Source: an uncultured Pelagibacteraceae bacterium
GTDB lineage: Bacteria; Pseudomonadota; Alphaproteobacteria; Pelagibacterales; Pelagibacteraceae
Direction: 5' to 3'
Assembly: GCA_902515625.1 (NCBI GenBank)
Contig: CABXVD010000006.1
Coordinates: forward strand, 1 to 42,965
Length of the DNA stretch: 42,965 bases
Every line of letters begins with the position of its first letter. Positions within the stretch are counted from its first letter, which is position 1. The notes beneath the pieces were generated by a model, which saw nothing but the letters and a program-made list of their open reading frames with translations, was not told the DNA's origin and did not search any database. Position numbers and translations under genes: made by a program. Below are positions 28,894 through 37,582 of this stretch, one piece after another.

Positions 28894-31042
28894 ATTTTTT
28901 TTCTAATCTATTAATATGTAATAATGGTTCAGTATATCCAGAGGGCTGCTGCTTGCCTTTAAATACTAAATCACATGCAGTTTTGAAAGCTATTGAGTTT
29001 TCGAAGTCATCACTCATTTTGATATATTTAGAGTCATTCTTATTTTGACTATCAACAATTTTTGCCATTTCTTTCATAATTTCTGTTACTTGAATTTCTG
29101 TAGTAATTCCATGATGTATCCAGTTGGCAATATGTTGCGAGGAAATTCTTAAAGTTGCTCTATCTTCCATTAGACCTACGTTGTTAATATCTGGAACTTT
29201 AGAACAACCTATTCCTTGGTCAACCCATCTCACCACATATCCAAGTAATGTTTGGGCTGAATTACTTATTTCATTATTTATTTCTTCAACAGACCAATTA
29301 GTTCTATCTGCTACTGGTATTGTTAGAAGATCATCAAGTTTTGCTTGATCCCTATTTAAAATTTTTTTCTGTTCATCAAAAATATTTATTTCATGATAAT
29401 GTAAAGCGTGAAGGGCAGCAGCAGTTGGAGATGGCACCCAAGCACAATTTGCACCTGCTTTTAAATGGCCTGTTTTTTGTTCCATCATATCTTTCATTTT
29501 GTCAGGCATAGCCCACATACCTTTGCCAATTTGAGCTTTACCAGAAAAACCACATTTTAATCCAATATCCACATTTCTGTTTTCGTAAGCTGTAATCCAT
29601 TTTGATGACTTCATTTCTCCCTTTTTAATCATAGGTCCAGCCATCATTGATGTGTGCATTTCATCACCAGTTCTATCTAAAAATCCTGTATTTATAAAAA
29701 ATACTCTATTTTTTAAGGACCTAATACACTCTTTCAAATTAGAAGATGTTCTTCTTTCTTCATCCATTATTCCTATTTTGCATGTGTATTTTTTTAATCC
29801 TAAAACTTCTTCTACTTTTGAAAAAATTAAATCTGTAAATGCTGTTTCTTCTGGTCCATGCATTTTAGGTTTAACAATATATACAGATCCAGTTCGTGAA
29901 TTATTTTTTTTCTTTAAATCATGAAGTGCTGCAGCTGTCGTTATAAATGCATCTAAAATACCTTCTGGCACTTCATTTCCATCATCTAAAATAACGGATG
30001 GGTTTGTCATTAAATGCCCAACATTTCTTACAAGCAGAAGGCTTCTGCCATGTAATTTTAAACCCTTACCATTCCTAGAAATATAACTTCTATTTGGATT
30101 TAGCTTTCTCTCATATAATTTTCCATCCTTTTCAAATTTTGACTTTAGGTCTCCACGCATTAAACCTAGCCAATTTCTGTAACAAATAATTTTATCTTCT
30201 GAGTCAACTGCTGCTACACTGTCTTCATTATCACAAATAGTTGATACTGCTGACTCTACTATTATATCACTTATACCTGCATGATCTTGTTGAGCAGCAA
30301 ACGCTCTAGAATCTTTTAAAATTTCAATATGTAAATTATTATTTTTTAAAATAATTGCAGAAGGATTATCACTTTCGCCTCTATGACCAATAAATTTATC
30401 TTCATCTATCAAGCTAACTAAATCAGCACCTTTAAGAATTTTTAGCTTTCCATCTTTTACGGCAAAGCTTGTTATTTTTTTCCAGCTTAAATCTTTCAAT
30501 GTAAAATACTTGTCTAAAAAATCTCTGCCATACTTAATAACCATTTCACCTCTTAGTGGGTCATATCTCTCTGAAACACTATCTTCTGATTGCTCAATGA
30601 TATCAGTTCCGTATAGACTATCATATAAACTCATCCATCTAGCATTTGCAGCATTCAGAGCATATCTTGCGTTCATAACTGGCACTACCAGTTGAGGCCC
30701 TGCGATTTTTGCTATCTCGTCATCTACATCTTTTGTTTCAATTTGAAAATCAGGTCCTTCATTTTTTAAATAGCCTATTTCAATTAAAAATTTTTTATAC
30801 TCTTCAAAATTGAATTCTGATCCCTTATTTTTAATATGCCAATCATCAATTTTGTTTTGTAAATCTTTTCTAATGTTTATTAATTCTCTATTTTTAGGTG
30901 CTAATTCATTTACAGTTTTTTCGAAACCTGCCCAAAAATTTTCTGGTGATATCTCTGTTTCTTTAAGTAACTCATTCTTAACAAATTGAACAAGATCACT
31001 TGAAACTTTCAAACTTTTAATATTTATGTATTTTTCTTGCAT
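28880..31042 (-). CDS. glcB: Malate synthase G
   Basis: Malate synthase G condenses glyoxylate with acetyl-CoA to malate. The 720-residue protein has the family length and blocks: DGKLYERKLNPNRSYISRNG, LLLVRNVGHLMTNPSVI, KPKMHGPEETAFTDLIFSKVE, IGIMDEERRTSSNLKECI, FINTGFLDRTGDEMHTSM, NVDIGLKCGFSGKAQIGKGMWAMPD and GANCAWVPSPTAAALHALHYH. A tandem glycine riboswitch occupies the leader immediately upstream, so expression should rise with glycine, linking glycine supply to glyoxylate use. The 3' end overlaps recR by 14 nt. No isocitrate lyase gene is in the window. Confidence 0.97.
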   Translation of the reverse strand: MQEKYINIKSLKVSSDLVQFVKNELLKETEISPENFWAGFEKTVNELAPKNRELINIRKDLQNKIDDWHIKNKGSEFNFEEYKKFLIEIGYLKNEGPDFQIETKDVDDEIAKIAGPQLVVPVMNARYALNAANARWMSLYDSLYGTDIIEQSEDSVSERYDPLRGEMVIKYGRDFLDKYFTLKDLSWKKITSFAVKDGKLKILKGADLVSLIDEDKFIGHRGESDNPSAIILKNNNLHIEILKDSRAFAAQQDHAGISDIIVESAVSTICDNEDSVAAVDSEDKIICYRNWLGLMRGDLKSKFEKDGKLYERKLNPNRSYISRNGKGLKLHGRSLLLVRNVGHLMTNPSVILDDGNEVPEGILDAFITTAAALHDLKKKNNSRTGSVYIVKPKMHGPEETAFTDLIFSKVEEVLGLKKYTCKIGIMDEERRTSSNLKECIRSLKNRVFFINTGFLDRTGDEMHTSMMAGPMIKKGEMKSSKWITAYENRNVDIGLKCGFSGKAQIGKGMWAMPDKMKDMMEQKTGHLKAGANCAWVPSPTAAALHALHYHEINIFDEQKKILNRDQAKLDDLLTIPVADRTNWSVEEINNEISNSAQTLLGYVVRWVDQGIGCSKVPDINNVGLMEDRATLRISSQHIANWIHHGITTEIQVTEIMKEMAKIVDSQNKNDSKYIKMSDDFENSIAFKTACDLVFKGKQQPSGYTEPLLHINRLEKKSNLN
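28887..28909. repeat. Inverted repeat at the recR/glcB junction
   Basis: AGATTAG (28887-28893) and CTAATCT (28903-28909) form a 7-bp stem around a 9-nt loop made almost entirely of T on the plus strand. It lies over the last codons and stops of two convergent genes. It could act as a weak bidirectional transcript end, but the stem has few G-C pairs and the T-run is in the loop, so confidence is low. Confidence 0.3.
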
Positions 31043-31044
31043 AG

Positions 31045-31054
31045 CACTTTCGTG
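31045..31054 (-). promoter_or_regulatory. Small GAAA-loop hairpin next to the glcB start
   Basis: On the minus strand CAC-GAAA-GTG folds just after the second glycine aptamer and ends 2 nt before the glcB ATG. A GGGG stretch (31057-31060) lies just upstream. It may be part of the translational expression platform, though a 3-bp stem alone is weak. Confidence 0.35.
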
Positions 31055-31205
31055 ACCCCATCTGTATTTTTGCCTGAGAGTTTTGCTCCTTCGGCGGAAT
31101 TTAATCTCTTTCCAGAGTGTTATGCCTAAATCGGTCCTTTTGCCTGAGAGTTTCCGGGGTGGTTGCTCCTTCGGCGCTAAAAATTGCTTAGTCTCTCCCG
31201 ATCAT
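31055..31205 (-). promoter_or_regulatory. Tandem glycine riboswitch upstream of glcB
   Basis: Read on the minus strand, two glycine aptamers follow each other: the first from about 31205 to 31131, a short linker, the second from about 31120 to 31055. Both contain the conserved GCCGAAGGAGCA-type segment (minus strand of 31085-31096 and 31165-31176) and the CTCTCAGGC segment (31072-31080 and 31142-31150). This is the family-defining pair. The structure ends just before the glcB ATG, and I see no strong terminator after it, so control is probably at translation. A glycine-activated riboswitch preceding malate synthase is published for SAR11. Confidence 0.95.
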
Positions 31206-31208
31206 GGA

Positions 31209-31236
31209 TTTCTATCTGTTAAAATTATTTAGTCAA
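31209..31236 (-). promoter_or_regulatory. Candidate promoter of the riboswitch-glcB transcript
   Basis: On the minus strand TTGACT (31236-31231) and TAGAAA (31214-31209) are spaced by 16 nt, placing a start near 31202, right at the 5' edge of the first aptamer. The -10 match is moderate. Confidence 0.45.
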
Positions 31237-31283
31237 TTAATAACAATTACCTTTAAAATAATTCATCATTTTATGGCCTTTTT

Positions 31284-31307
31284 TATAATTTAACTATCCG
31301 ATATAAC
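31284..31307 (+). promoter_or_regulatory. Candidate -10 elements for accA
   Basis: Two -10-like boxes lie ahead of accA: TATAAT (31284-31289) and TATAAC (31302-31307). Neither has a good -35 at standard spacing. The second would start transcription at about the ATG (31314), giving a leaderless mRNA. Chance matches are common in this AT-rich DNA. Confidence 0.3.
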
Positions 31308-31313
31308 TAAATC

Positions 31314-32408
31314 ATGAAAAATTACCTTAATTTTGAAAATGAAATTAAAAATCTTGAAAATGAGATAGAAAAATTAAAGGATCCTTATAATCAAGAAGGA
31401 CTATCAGAAGTTGATACTCAAAAAATTTCTAGTACCCAAGCCGAGTTGGATGAAAAACTAAAAAATATTTACTCAAATTTAGATCCATGGCAAACAACTA
31501 TGGTTGCAAGACATGAGGACAGACCAAAATCTAAATTTTTTATAGACAATTTATTTGAAGATTTTATTTCATTGTCTGGTGATCGTCACTATGGTGAAGA
31601 TAAATCAGTTTTAACTGGTTTTGCAAAATTTAAAGGAAATTCAGTTTTAGTTATTGGACAAGAAAAAGGAGAGGATTTAGATAGCAGAATCGAGAGAAAC
31701 TTTGGAATGATGAGACCTGAGGGATACAGGAAAACAATTCGATTAATGAATTTGGCAAATAAATTTAATATTCCAATAATTTCCTTTATAGATACTCCAG
31801 GTGCGTATCCAGGTGTTGGCGCAGAGGAAAGAGGTCAAGCAGAAGCAATCGCAAAATCAATAGAATGTTGCATGGAACTTAAGGTCCCAACAATTGCAAT
31901 AATAATTGGTGAGGGTGGTTCTGGAGGAGCAATCGCTCTTGCATCTTCAAATAAAGTTATAATGTTTGAGAATGCAATCTATTCAGTTATATCTCCTGAG
32001 GGATGTGCAACTATTCTTTGGAGAGACCCAAAGAAAATGCTCGACGCTGCAAAAGCAATGAAACTTTCAGCAAAAGACTTATTGAAATTAAAAGTTATCG
32101 ACGAAATTATTCCTGAGCCTTTGGGTGGTGCTCATCGAGACAGAGATACGATGCTTGAAAACTTAAAAACTTCTATCACACAAAATTTAGATTACTTCAA
32201 AGGCTTATCTCCAGAGGAGATAGCAAATGAAAGAAAAAATAAGTTTTTAAAGATTGGAAGGAATGATGGATTTATTAGTACAACAGAAGATTTAAGTTCA
32301 TTAACTGTCAAAAAAAATAAATTTGAAAGTATTTTAAAATCAAAAAAAATACAAATTGGTATTGGTATAAGTGTTATTTTGTTAGGTTTGATTTTTTTAT
32401 TAATTTAA
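31314..32408 (+). CDS. accA: Acetyl-CoA carboxylase carboxyltransferase alpha subunit with C-terminal membrane tail
   Basis: AccA pairs with AccD to form malonyl-CoA. Residues 1 to about 320 are a normal AccA: a coiled-coil N-terminus (FENEIKNLENEIEKLKD), DLFEDFISLSGDRHYGEDKSVLTGFAKF, GMMRPEGYRKTIRLM, SFIDTPGAYPGVGAEERGQAEAIA, IIGEGGSGGAIALA, ISPEGCATILWRD and EPLGGAHRDRD. The protein then runs to 364 residues with a linker and a hydrophobic last segment (346-364, preceded by KSKK), which looks like a C-terminal tail anchor. Most bacterial AccA end near 319 residues. The frame is intact to its TAA, 2 nt from the convergent secA. Confidence 0.95.
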   Translation: MKNYLNFENEIKNLENEIEKLKDPYNQEGLSEVDTQKISSTQAELDEKLKNIYSNLDPWQTTMVARHEDRPKSKFFIDNLFEDFISLSGDRHYGEDKSVLTGFAKFKGNSVLVIGQEKGEDLDSRIERNFGMMRPEGYRKTIRLMNLANKFNIPIISFIDTPGAYPGVGAEERGQAEAIAKSIECCMELKVPTIAIIIGEGGSGGAIALASSNKVIMFENAIYSVISPEGCATILWRDPKKMLDAAKAMKLSAKDLLKLKVIDEIIPEPLGGAHRDRDTMLENLKTSITQNLDYFKGLSPEEIANERKNKFLKIGRNDGFISTTEDLSSLTVKKNKFESILKSKKIQIGIGISVILLGLIFLLI

Positions 32409-32410
32409 AA

Positions 32411-34954
32411 TTATAAAGCACCGTGACAGTGTTTAAATTTTTTACCTGAGCCACAAAAACATGGTTCATTTCTTCCCATTTTTTTGGTTTGATTTTTTTG
32501 AGGTAAAATCTCAGTATTATTATCTTCTTTTTTAGGTTGTTCTGTGACAACTTTTAGATTCATCAAGATTGTAACATAGTCCAATTTTAGTTTTTCTAAG
32601 AGGTTTGAAAATAAATCAAAAGCTTCTTTTTTATATTCAACCAGGGGATCTCTTTGACCATAAGATCTTAAACCAACAACTTGTCTTAATTGTTCTAAAT
32701 ATTGAATGTGGGATTTCCAATTTAAATCAATGGATTGTAGAAAAATTCTTTTTTCTATTTCTTTTGCATAATCTTCTCCAAGGATCTTAATTCTTTCATT
32801 TCTTGTTTCATTAAATTTTGAAAGTATTTTTTCTTTTAACTCTTCATCTTTAGATGCAATTAATTCCTCAAACTCCTTATCTGTGAAACTTTTTCCTAGT
32901 ATTTGCTTAATTCTGTTACTAAATTCTGTGCTCTTAGGGTTTGAAAGTTTTTGAATCTTTAGTTTAATTAAGTCCTCAATTATCTCTTTTAAAAATTCAT
33001 CAGAATAACCAAAAATATCACCACTACTCATTGCGTTTTTTCTTTGAGAAAAAACAACATGTCTTTGATCATTCAGCACATTGTCAAATTTTATTAGGGT
33101 TTTTCTAATATCAAAATTTCTTGCCTCTACTTTCTGCTGCGCTCTCTCTAATGCTTTATTGATCCAAGGATGATCTATGCTTTCTCCATCTTTAAGCCCT
33201 AACTTTTCAAGCATGTTATTCATAGACTCAGAACCAAAAATTCTCATTAAGTCATCCTCCAAACTTACGTAGAATACCGAGCTCCCTTCATCCCCTTGTC
33301 GTCCTGATCTACCTCTTGCTTGATTATCAACTCTTCTAGACTCCATTCTTTCTGTGCCAATTACAAACAAGCCACCTAAAGACTTAATTTTATCTTTGTC
33401 AATTGTGAGCTGTTCATCAGGAATAGATCCTTTTTTTCCTCCAAGTTGGATGTCAACACCACGTCCTGAAATACTGGTTGTGATAATTAAAGATTTTTCT
33501 TTACCTGCATTTGCTATAATTTCAGCCTCATTTTCATGATTTTTGGCATTTAGGACCACATGTTTAATATTCTTTTTATTTAATAAATTTGAATAAACCT
33601 CAGATTTATTTACACTTGATGTAAAAACTAGTATTGGTTGGCCAAGCTCATTACGTTCTATAATTTTATTAATAATTGCATCATTTTTTTCTTTTTCAGT
33701 TCTAAATATTAAATCATTAAAGTCTTTTCTAATCATTTCTTTATTAGTAGGAATTACTACAACTGATAAATCATAAATTTCAAAGAACTCTGCAGATTCA
33801 GTTAAAGCAGTTCCAGTGCAACCTGCTATCTTTTTATAAAGTTTAAAATAATTTTGATAAGTTATTGATGCTAATGTTTGATTTTCAGCATGTATATCAA
33901 TTTTTTCTTTAGCTTCAAGTGCTTGATGAAGGCCATCTCCAAAACGTCTCCCTTCAAGAATTCTTCCAGTTAGCTCATCAACTATTTTCAAGCTTCCATC
34001 TTGAACAATATAATCTTTCCCTTTTTCAAATAAATGATTTGCTCTTAAAGCTTGATTAACATGATGAACTAAATGTAGGTTTTCTGGATCATAAAAATTA
34101 TCATTTTTTAATATTCCCGCATTTGAAAAATGTTTTTCAACACTATTAATTCCCTGATTACTTAAAAGAATACTTTTTTCTTTTTCATCAATTTCAAAAT
34201 CTTTTTCATTTAAAAATTTTATTAATTTATCGATAACTCTGTACTGTTCAGTTTTATTTTCGGCAGATCCAGAAATTACCAATGGTGTTCTTGCTTCATC
34301 AATCAAACAAGAGTCAATTTCATCGACAATTGAAAATGAATGTTCTCTTTGAACCATCTCATTTTGTGAAAATTTCATATTATCCCTTAGATAATCAAAT
34401 CCTAACTCACTATTAGTTGCATAGGTTATGTCACAATTATAATTTTTTTTACGTTCCTCATCGCTTTGATCATTATTAATAAACCCCGAAGTTAACCCAA
34501 GAAAATTATAAATTAGCCCCATTTCTATTGAGTCTCTCTTTGCCAAATAATCATTAACAGTTACTATATGAACTCCTTTTCCACTTAGTGCATTTAAAAA
34601 AGCTGCTAATGTGATTGTTAAAGTTTTTCCTTCACCTGTTCTCATCTCAGCAATTTTACCTTCATGTAGAATGACACCACCAATTAATTGAACATCAAAA
34701 TGTCTTTCTTTTCGAGTTCTTTTCGAAGCTTCTCTTACAAGTGCAAAAGCTTCAGGCATTATATCATTTAATGATTTTCCACTTTTAATAAGATCTTTAA
34801 GCTCTAAAGTTTTCTTTGGAAAATTTGAATCATCTAAATTTATAAATTTTTCCTCTAGCAAATTAATTTTTTCAACAATCTTGCTTACCCTATCAAGCTC
34901 TTTTTGGTTGCTAGATTTAATAAATTTGGAGATTAGATTTAATGGATTAAACAT
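32411..34954 (-). CDS. secA: Preprotein translocase ATPase SecA
   Basis: SecA drives proteins through SecYEG. The 847-residue protein has Walker A MRTGEGKTL, Walker B region IVDEIDSCLIDEARTPLVISG, HLVHHVNQALRA, VDELTGRILEGRRFGDGLHQALEAKE, VTVNDYLAKRD, TSISGRGVDIQLGG, GTERMESRRVDNQARGRSGRQGDEGSSVFYVSLEDDLM, and the C-terminal zinc finger CFCGSGKKFKHC that binds SecB and phospholipid. Length is slightly under E. coli (901), with no large insertion. The N-terminus MFNPLNLISKFIKSSNQKEL supports the start at 34954. A 65-nt region separates it from divergent argJ. Confidence 0.97.
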   Translation of the reverse strand: MFNPLNLISKFIKSSNQKELDRVSKIVEKINLLEEKFINLDDSNFPKKTLELKDLIKSGKSLNDIMPEAFALVREASKRTRKERHFDVQLIGGVILHEGKIAEMRTGEGKTLTITLAAFLNALSGKGVHIVTVNDYLAKRDSIEMGLIYNFLGLTSGFINNDQSDEERKKNYNCDITYATNSELGFDYLRDNMKFSQNEMVQREHSFSIVDEIDSCLIDEARTPLVISGSAENKTEQYRVIDKLIKFLNEKDFEIDEKEKSILLSNQGINSVEKHFSNAGILKNDNFYDPENLHLVHHVNQALRANHLFEKGKDYIVQDGSLKIVDELTGRILEGRRFGDGLHQALEAKEKIDIHAENQTLASITYQNYFKLYKKIAGCTGTALTESAEFFEIYDLSVVVIPTNKEMIRKDFNDLIFRTEKEKNDAIINKIIERNELGQPILVFTSSVNKSEVYSNLLNKKNIKHVVLNAKNHENEAEIIANAGKEKSLIITTSISGRGVDIQLGGKKGSIPDEQLTIDKDKIKSLGGLFVIGTERMESRRVDNQARGRSGRQGDEGSSVFYVSLEDDLMRIFGSESMNNMLEKLGLKDGESIDHPWINKALERAQQKVEARNFDIRKTLIKFDNVLNDQRHVVFSQRKNAMSSGDIFGYSDEFLKEIIEDLIKLKIQKLSNPKSTEFSNRIKQILGKSFTDKEFEELIASKDEELKEKILSKFNETRNERIKILGEDYAKEIEKRIFLQSIDLNWKSHIQYLEQLRQVVGLRSYGQRDPLVEYKKEAFDLFSNLLEKLKLDYVTILMNLKVVTEQPKKEDNNTEILPQKNQTKKMGRNEPCFCGSGKKFKHCHGAL

Positions 34955-35019
34955 GACTATTTGATTTATTCTTTAAGTATAATGTTTAATATATGTATTA
35001 AATAAATAATTTAAACAAT

Positions 35020-36321
35020 ATGGGAATTAATTTAACAAATTTTCTATCTTCACAATCAAAAAATACCAAAATGATTGATTTTCAAGACTTAGATCATATT
35101 GATGGTCTATCAATTTCAGTACTAAGCGCGAATTTATATAAAAATGACAGAGATGATTTAACAATGTTTTATTTCAGAGATGGTGCAAATCACGCCTCTC
35201 TCTATACACAGTCTAAAATTGTTTCTGAAAATATAAAATGGAACTTAAATCAAAAAACTAAAAAAGTATTTTCTTTAATTGTCAATACTAGAAATGCAAA
35301 CGCATTTACAGGTAAAGAAGGATATGAAAGTTTAAAAAAATTAGCAGATATAATCTCAAAAAATTTGACAGAGAAACAAAAACAAGACGAGGAAACACCT
35401 AAAAAAATAAATCCAAAAGAAATTCTGTTTGGCTGTACAGGAACAATCGGTGAAGAGTTTCCATTTGAAAAAATATCTTATCAAATACCTAATTTAATTA
35501 ATAAAATTCGTTACACTCAAAATAAATTTATTTGGATGAAAGCTGCTCTTGGAATAATGACTACTGACACTAAGCCAAAAATTGCTATGGAAGAGTGCAA
35601 TATAGGAAGTGAGAAAGTTAAAATTTATGGGATCGCTAAAGGTTCTGGGATGATACATCCTAATATGGCAACAACTTTAGCTTATATTTTTACAGATGCG
35701 AGTTTATCTAATGATATTTTAAGTAAGTTATTAAAAAAAAATATTTTTAATACTTTTAATGCTATTTCTTGTGATGGGGATACTAGTACAAACGACATGG
35801 TAACTATTTTTGCAACTAATAAAATCAATAATTCAAAAATAAAAAGTATAAATCAAAATAAAATAAAAAACTTTGATAAAGCTTTAAATAACGTTCTATT
35901 AAATTTGGCCAAAAGAGTTGTTGCAGATGGTGAGGGAGCATCAAAATTTATTTCTATAAACGTGTCTAAATGTAAAAATGAAATGGAAGCAAAAAAAATA
36001 GCTTTTTCTATAGGAAACTCACCTTTAGTAAAAACTGCAATTGCAGGAGAGGATCCAAATTGGGGAAGAATTATAATGGCAATAGGTAAAGCTGGACCAA
36101 AAATTAATTTAAAAAAACTCTGTATAAAATTAGGAAATATAAAAATAGTTCAAGATGGGAAACTTTATCAAAATTACAGTGAAGAGGTAGCATCTAAATA
36201 TATGAAAAATGAAAATATTGATATTAGTGTTGAAGTTTATACAGGAAAAAAAGATTTTACTTCTTACACGATGGATTTAACTAAGAAATATATAAATATT
36301 AATGCAGACTACAGAAGCTAA
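35020..36321 (+). CDS. argJ: Glutamate N-acetyltransferase / ornithine acetyltransferase
   Basis: ArgJ recycles the acetyl group from N-acetylornithine to glutamate, closing the cyclic arginine pathway. The 433-residue precursor has LFGCTGTIGEEFP, the self-cleavage and nucleophile site KGSGMIHPNMATTLAYIFTDA (Ala-Thr bond, with the Thr as new N-terminus), NAISCDGDTSTNDMV and AGEDPNWGRIIMAIGKAG. With argD and argF 12 kb upstream it supports free ornithine as the pathway product. The ATG at 35020 gives a family-like N-terminus except that the usual AGI.AG opening is replaced by a short divergent one. It precedes a DUF1178 gene by 40 nt. Confidence 0.95.
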   Translation: MGINLTNFLSSQSKNTKMIDFQDLDHIDGLSISVLSANLYKNDRDDLTMFYFRDGANHASLYTQSKIVSENIKWNLNQKTKKVFSLIVNTRNANAFTGKEGYESLKKLADIISKNLTEKQKQDEETPKKINPKEILFGCTGTIGEEFPFEKISYQIPNLINKIRYTQNKFIWMKAALGIMTTDTKPKIAMEECNIGSEKVKIYGIAKGSGMIHPNMATTLAYIFTDASLSNDILSKLLKKNIFNTFNAISCDGDTSTNDMVTIFATNKINNSKIKSINQNKIKNFDKALNNVLLNLAKRVVADGEGASKFISINVSKCKNEMEAKKIAFSIGNSPLVKTAIAGEDPNWGRIIMAIGKAGPKINLKKLCIKLGNIKIVQDGKLYQNYSEEVASKYMKNENIDISVEVYTGKKDFTSYTMDLTKKYININADYRS

Positions 36322-36361
36322 ATCATATTGAAAATTTTTATTTAAAACCTATTTATAAAAT

Positions 36362-36790
36362 ATGATTAAATACAAGTTAATTTGCAAAGATTGTAACACT
36401 AAATTTGATAGTTGGTTTGCATCGTCTAATGAATATGAGAAGTTAAAAAAAAGAAAATTTTTGACCTGTCATAGTTGTAACTCATTAAAAGTAGAAAAAA
36501 CTTTGATGGCTCCACAATTAATAAACAGCAAAAATAAATCTGAGGCAAAATTAAATACCGCAAAGTACCAAAAAATTAAAAAAACTATTAAAAATTATCA
36601 AAAGTTCATTAAGGACAATTTTCAATACGTAGGAGACAATTTTGCTTATGAGGCAAGATCAATCCATTATAACAATAAAAAAAAATCTAAAGGCATATAT
36701 GGAAGTGCCTCAACACAAGATCTTAAAGAGCTAAAAGATGAAGGAATAGAAGCTCAGATGTTTCCCTGGATAGAAGATAAAGAAAATTAA
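36362..36790 (+). CDS. DUF1178 family protein
   Basis: This 142-residue protein of unknown function opens IKYKLICKDCNTKFDSWFASSNEYEKLKKRKFLTCHSCNS, a zinc-ribbon-like arrangement with two CxxC pairs (Cys8/11 and Cys36/39), as in the DUF1178 family found in proteobacteria. The middle is basic (KIKKTIKNYQKFIKDNFQYVGDNFAYEARSIHY) and the C-terminus has GSASTQDLKELKDEGIEAQMFPWIED, also family-typical. No activity can be assigned from sequence. It probably shares a transcript with argJ. Its last 4 bases overlap the convergent ubiG. Confidence 0.85.
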   Translation: MIKYKLICKDCNTKFDSWFASSNEYEKLKKRKFLTCHSCNSLKVEKTLMAPQLINSKNKSEAKLNTAKYQKIKKTIKNYQKFIKDNFQYVGDNFAYEARSIHYNNKKKSKGIYGSASTQDLKELKDEGIEAQMFPWIEDKEN

Positions 36791-37509
36791 TTTTTTAAAA
36801 ATTTCGCAATATAATTTACAGATAAATCTTTTGTAATACTCCACTCGTCTTTAATTATATTAAAATGCATTCCATCAAACTTTTTTAAAGATAAATTATT
36901 TTTGGTCAAAATCTTTTTAAGTTCCTCAGGTTTGACAAATTTTTCCCACTCATGAGTTCCTATTGGTAACCATCTTAAAACATATTCTGCTCCAACTATA
37001 GCAAACACATATGATTTTAAAGTTTTATTAATTGTTGCAACAAACATTAATCCGTTTTTCTTAAGAAGTTTAGAGCATGATTTTAAAAAGAAAGAAATAT
37101 CTTCTACATGCTCAACTATTTCCATATTGAGTATTACATCAAATTTTTTTGTAATTTTTAATTTTTCAGGTGATGAACAAATGTAATTTATTTTAAGCCC
37201 ATTTTTTTTTGCATGAAGTTTTGCAATTTTAATATTTTTAATTGATGCATCGATACCTGTAATATTAGCACCCAATCTAGACATTGGTTCAGAAAGTAAT
37301 CCCCCACCACAACCAATATCTAAAATATTAATTCCAGATAAAGGGTTAGCTATATTTTTTATTTTAAATTGTTCAATTATATTTTCTTTAATATATTTAA
37401 TCCTTATTGGATTGAATTTGTGTAAAGGTTTAAATTTTCCATGGGGATCCCACCATTCATCCGCTATATTTGAAAATTTTTCTATTTCTTTTTTATTTAC
37501 GCTACTCAT
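36787..37509 (-). CDS. ubiG: Ubiquinone biosynthesis O-methyltransferase
   Basis: UbiG performs both O-methylations in ubiquinone synthesis. The 240-residue SAM-dependent methyltransferase has the N-terminal FSNIADEWWDPHGKFKPLHKFNPIRIKYI signature specific for UbiG, motif I ILDIGCGGGLLSEPMSRLGANITGIDAS, motif II region FDVILNMEIVEHVEDISFFLKSCSKLLKKNGLMFVATIN, and the terminal GTHEWEKFVKPEELKKIL. The start at 37509 fits the family. It is divergent from lysC across a 73-nt gap, an arrangement shared with other alphaproteobacteria. Confidence 0.96.
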   Translation of the reverse strand: MSSVNKKEIEKFSNIADEWWDPHGKFKPLHKFNPIRIKYIKENIIEQFKIKNIANPLSGINILDIGCGGGLLSEPMSRLGANITGIDASIKNIKIAKLHAKKNGLKINYICSSPEKLKITKKFDVILNMEIVEHVEDISFFLKSCSKLLKKNGLMFVATINKTLKSYVFAIVGAEYVLRWLPIGTHEWEKFVKPEELKKILTKNNLSLKKFDGMHFNIIKDEWSITKDLSVNYIAKFLKN

Positions 37510-37582
37510 GTAAGATAATTAGTTGACATAGCAATTAAGATGTATTTTATCAAATATTAATTAAATATTTATTTAGCTGATC

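Noticed and set aside
31071-31176. Repeated segments (GCCTGAGAG and GCTCCTTCGGCG, each twice) resembling a short repeat array.
   Set aside because: They are the conserved cores of two glycine aptamers, not CRISPR repeats: only two copies, with structured sequence between them.
31302-31319. A leaderless accA transcript as a firm call.
   Set aside because: The TATAAC box is placed correctly but has no -35, and such boxes are frequent by chance here, so it is listed only as a weak candidate.
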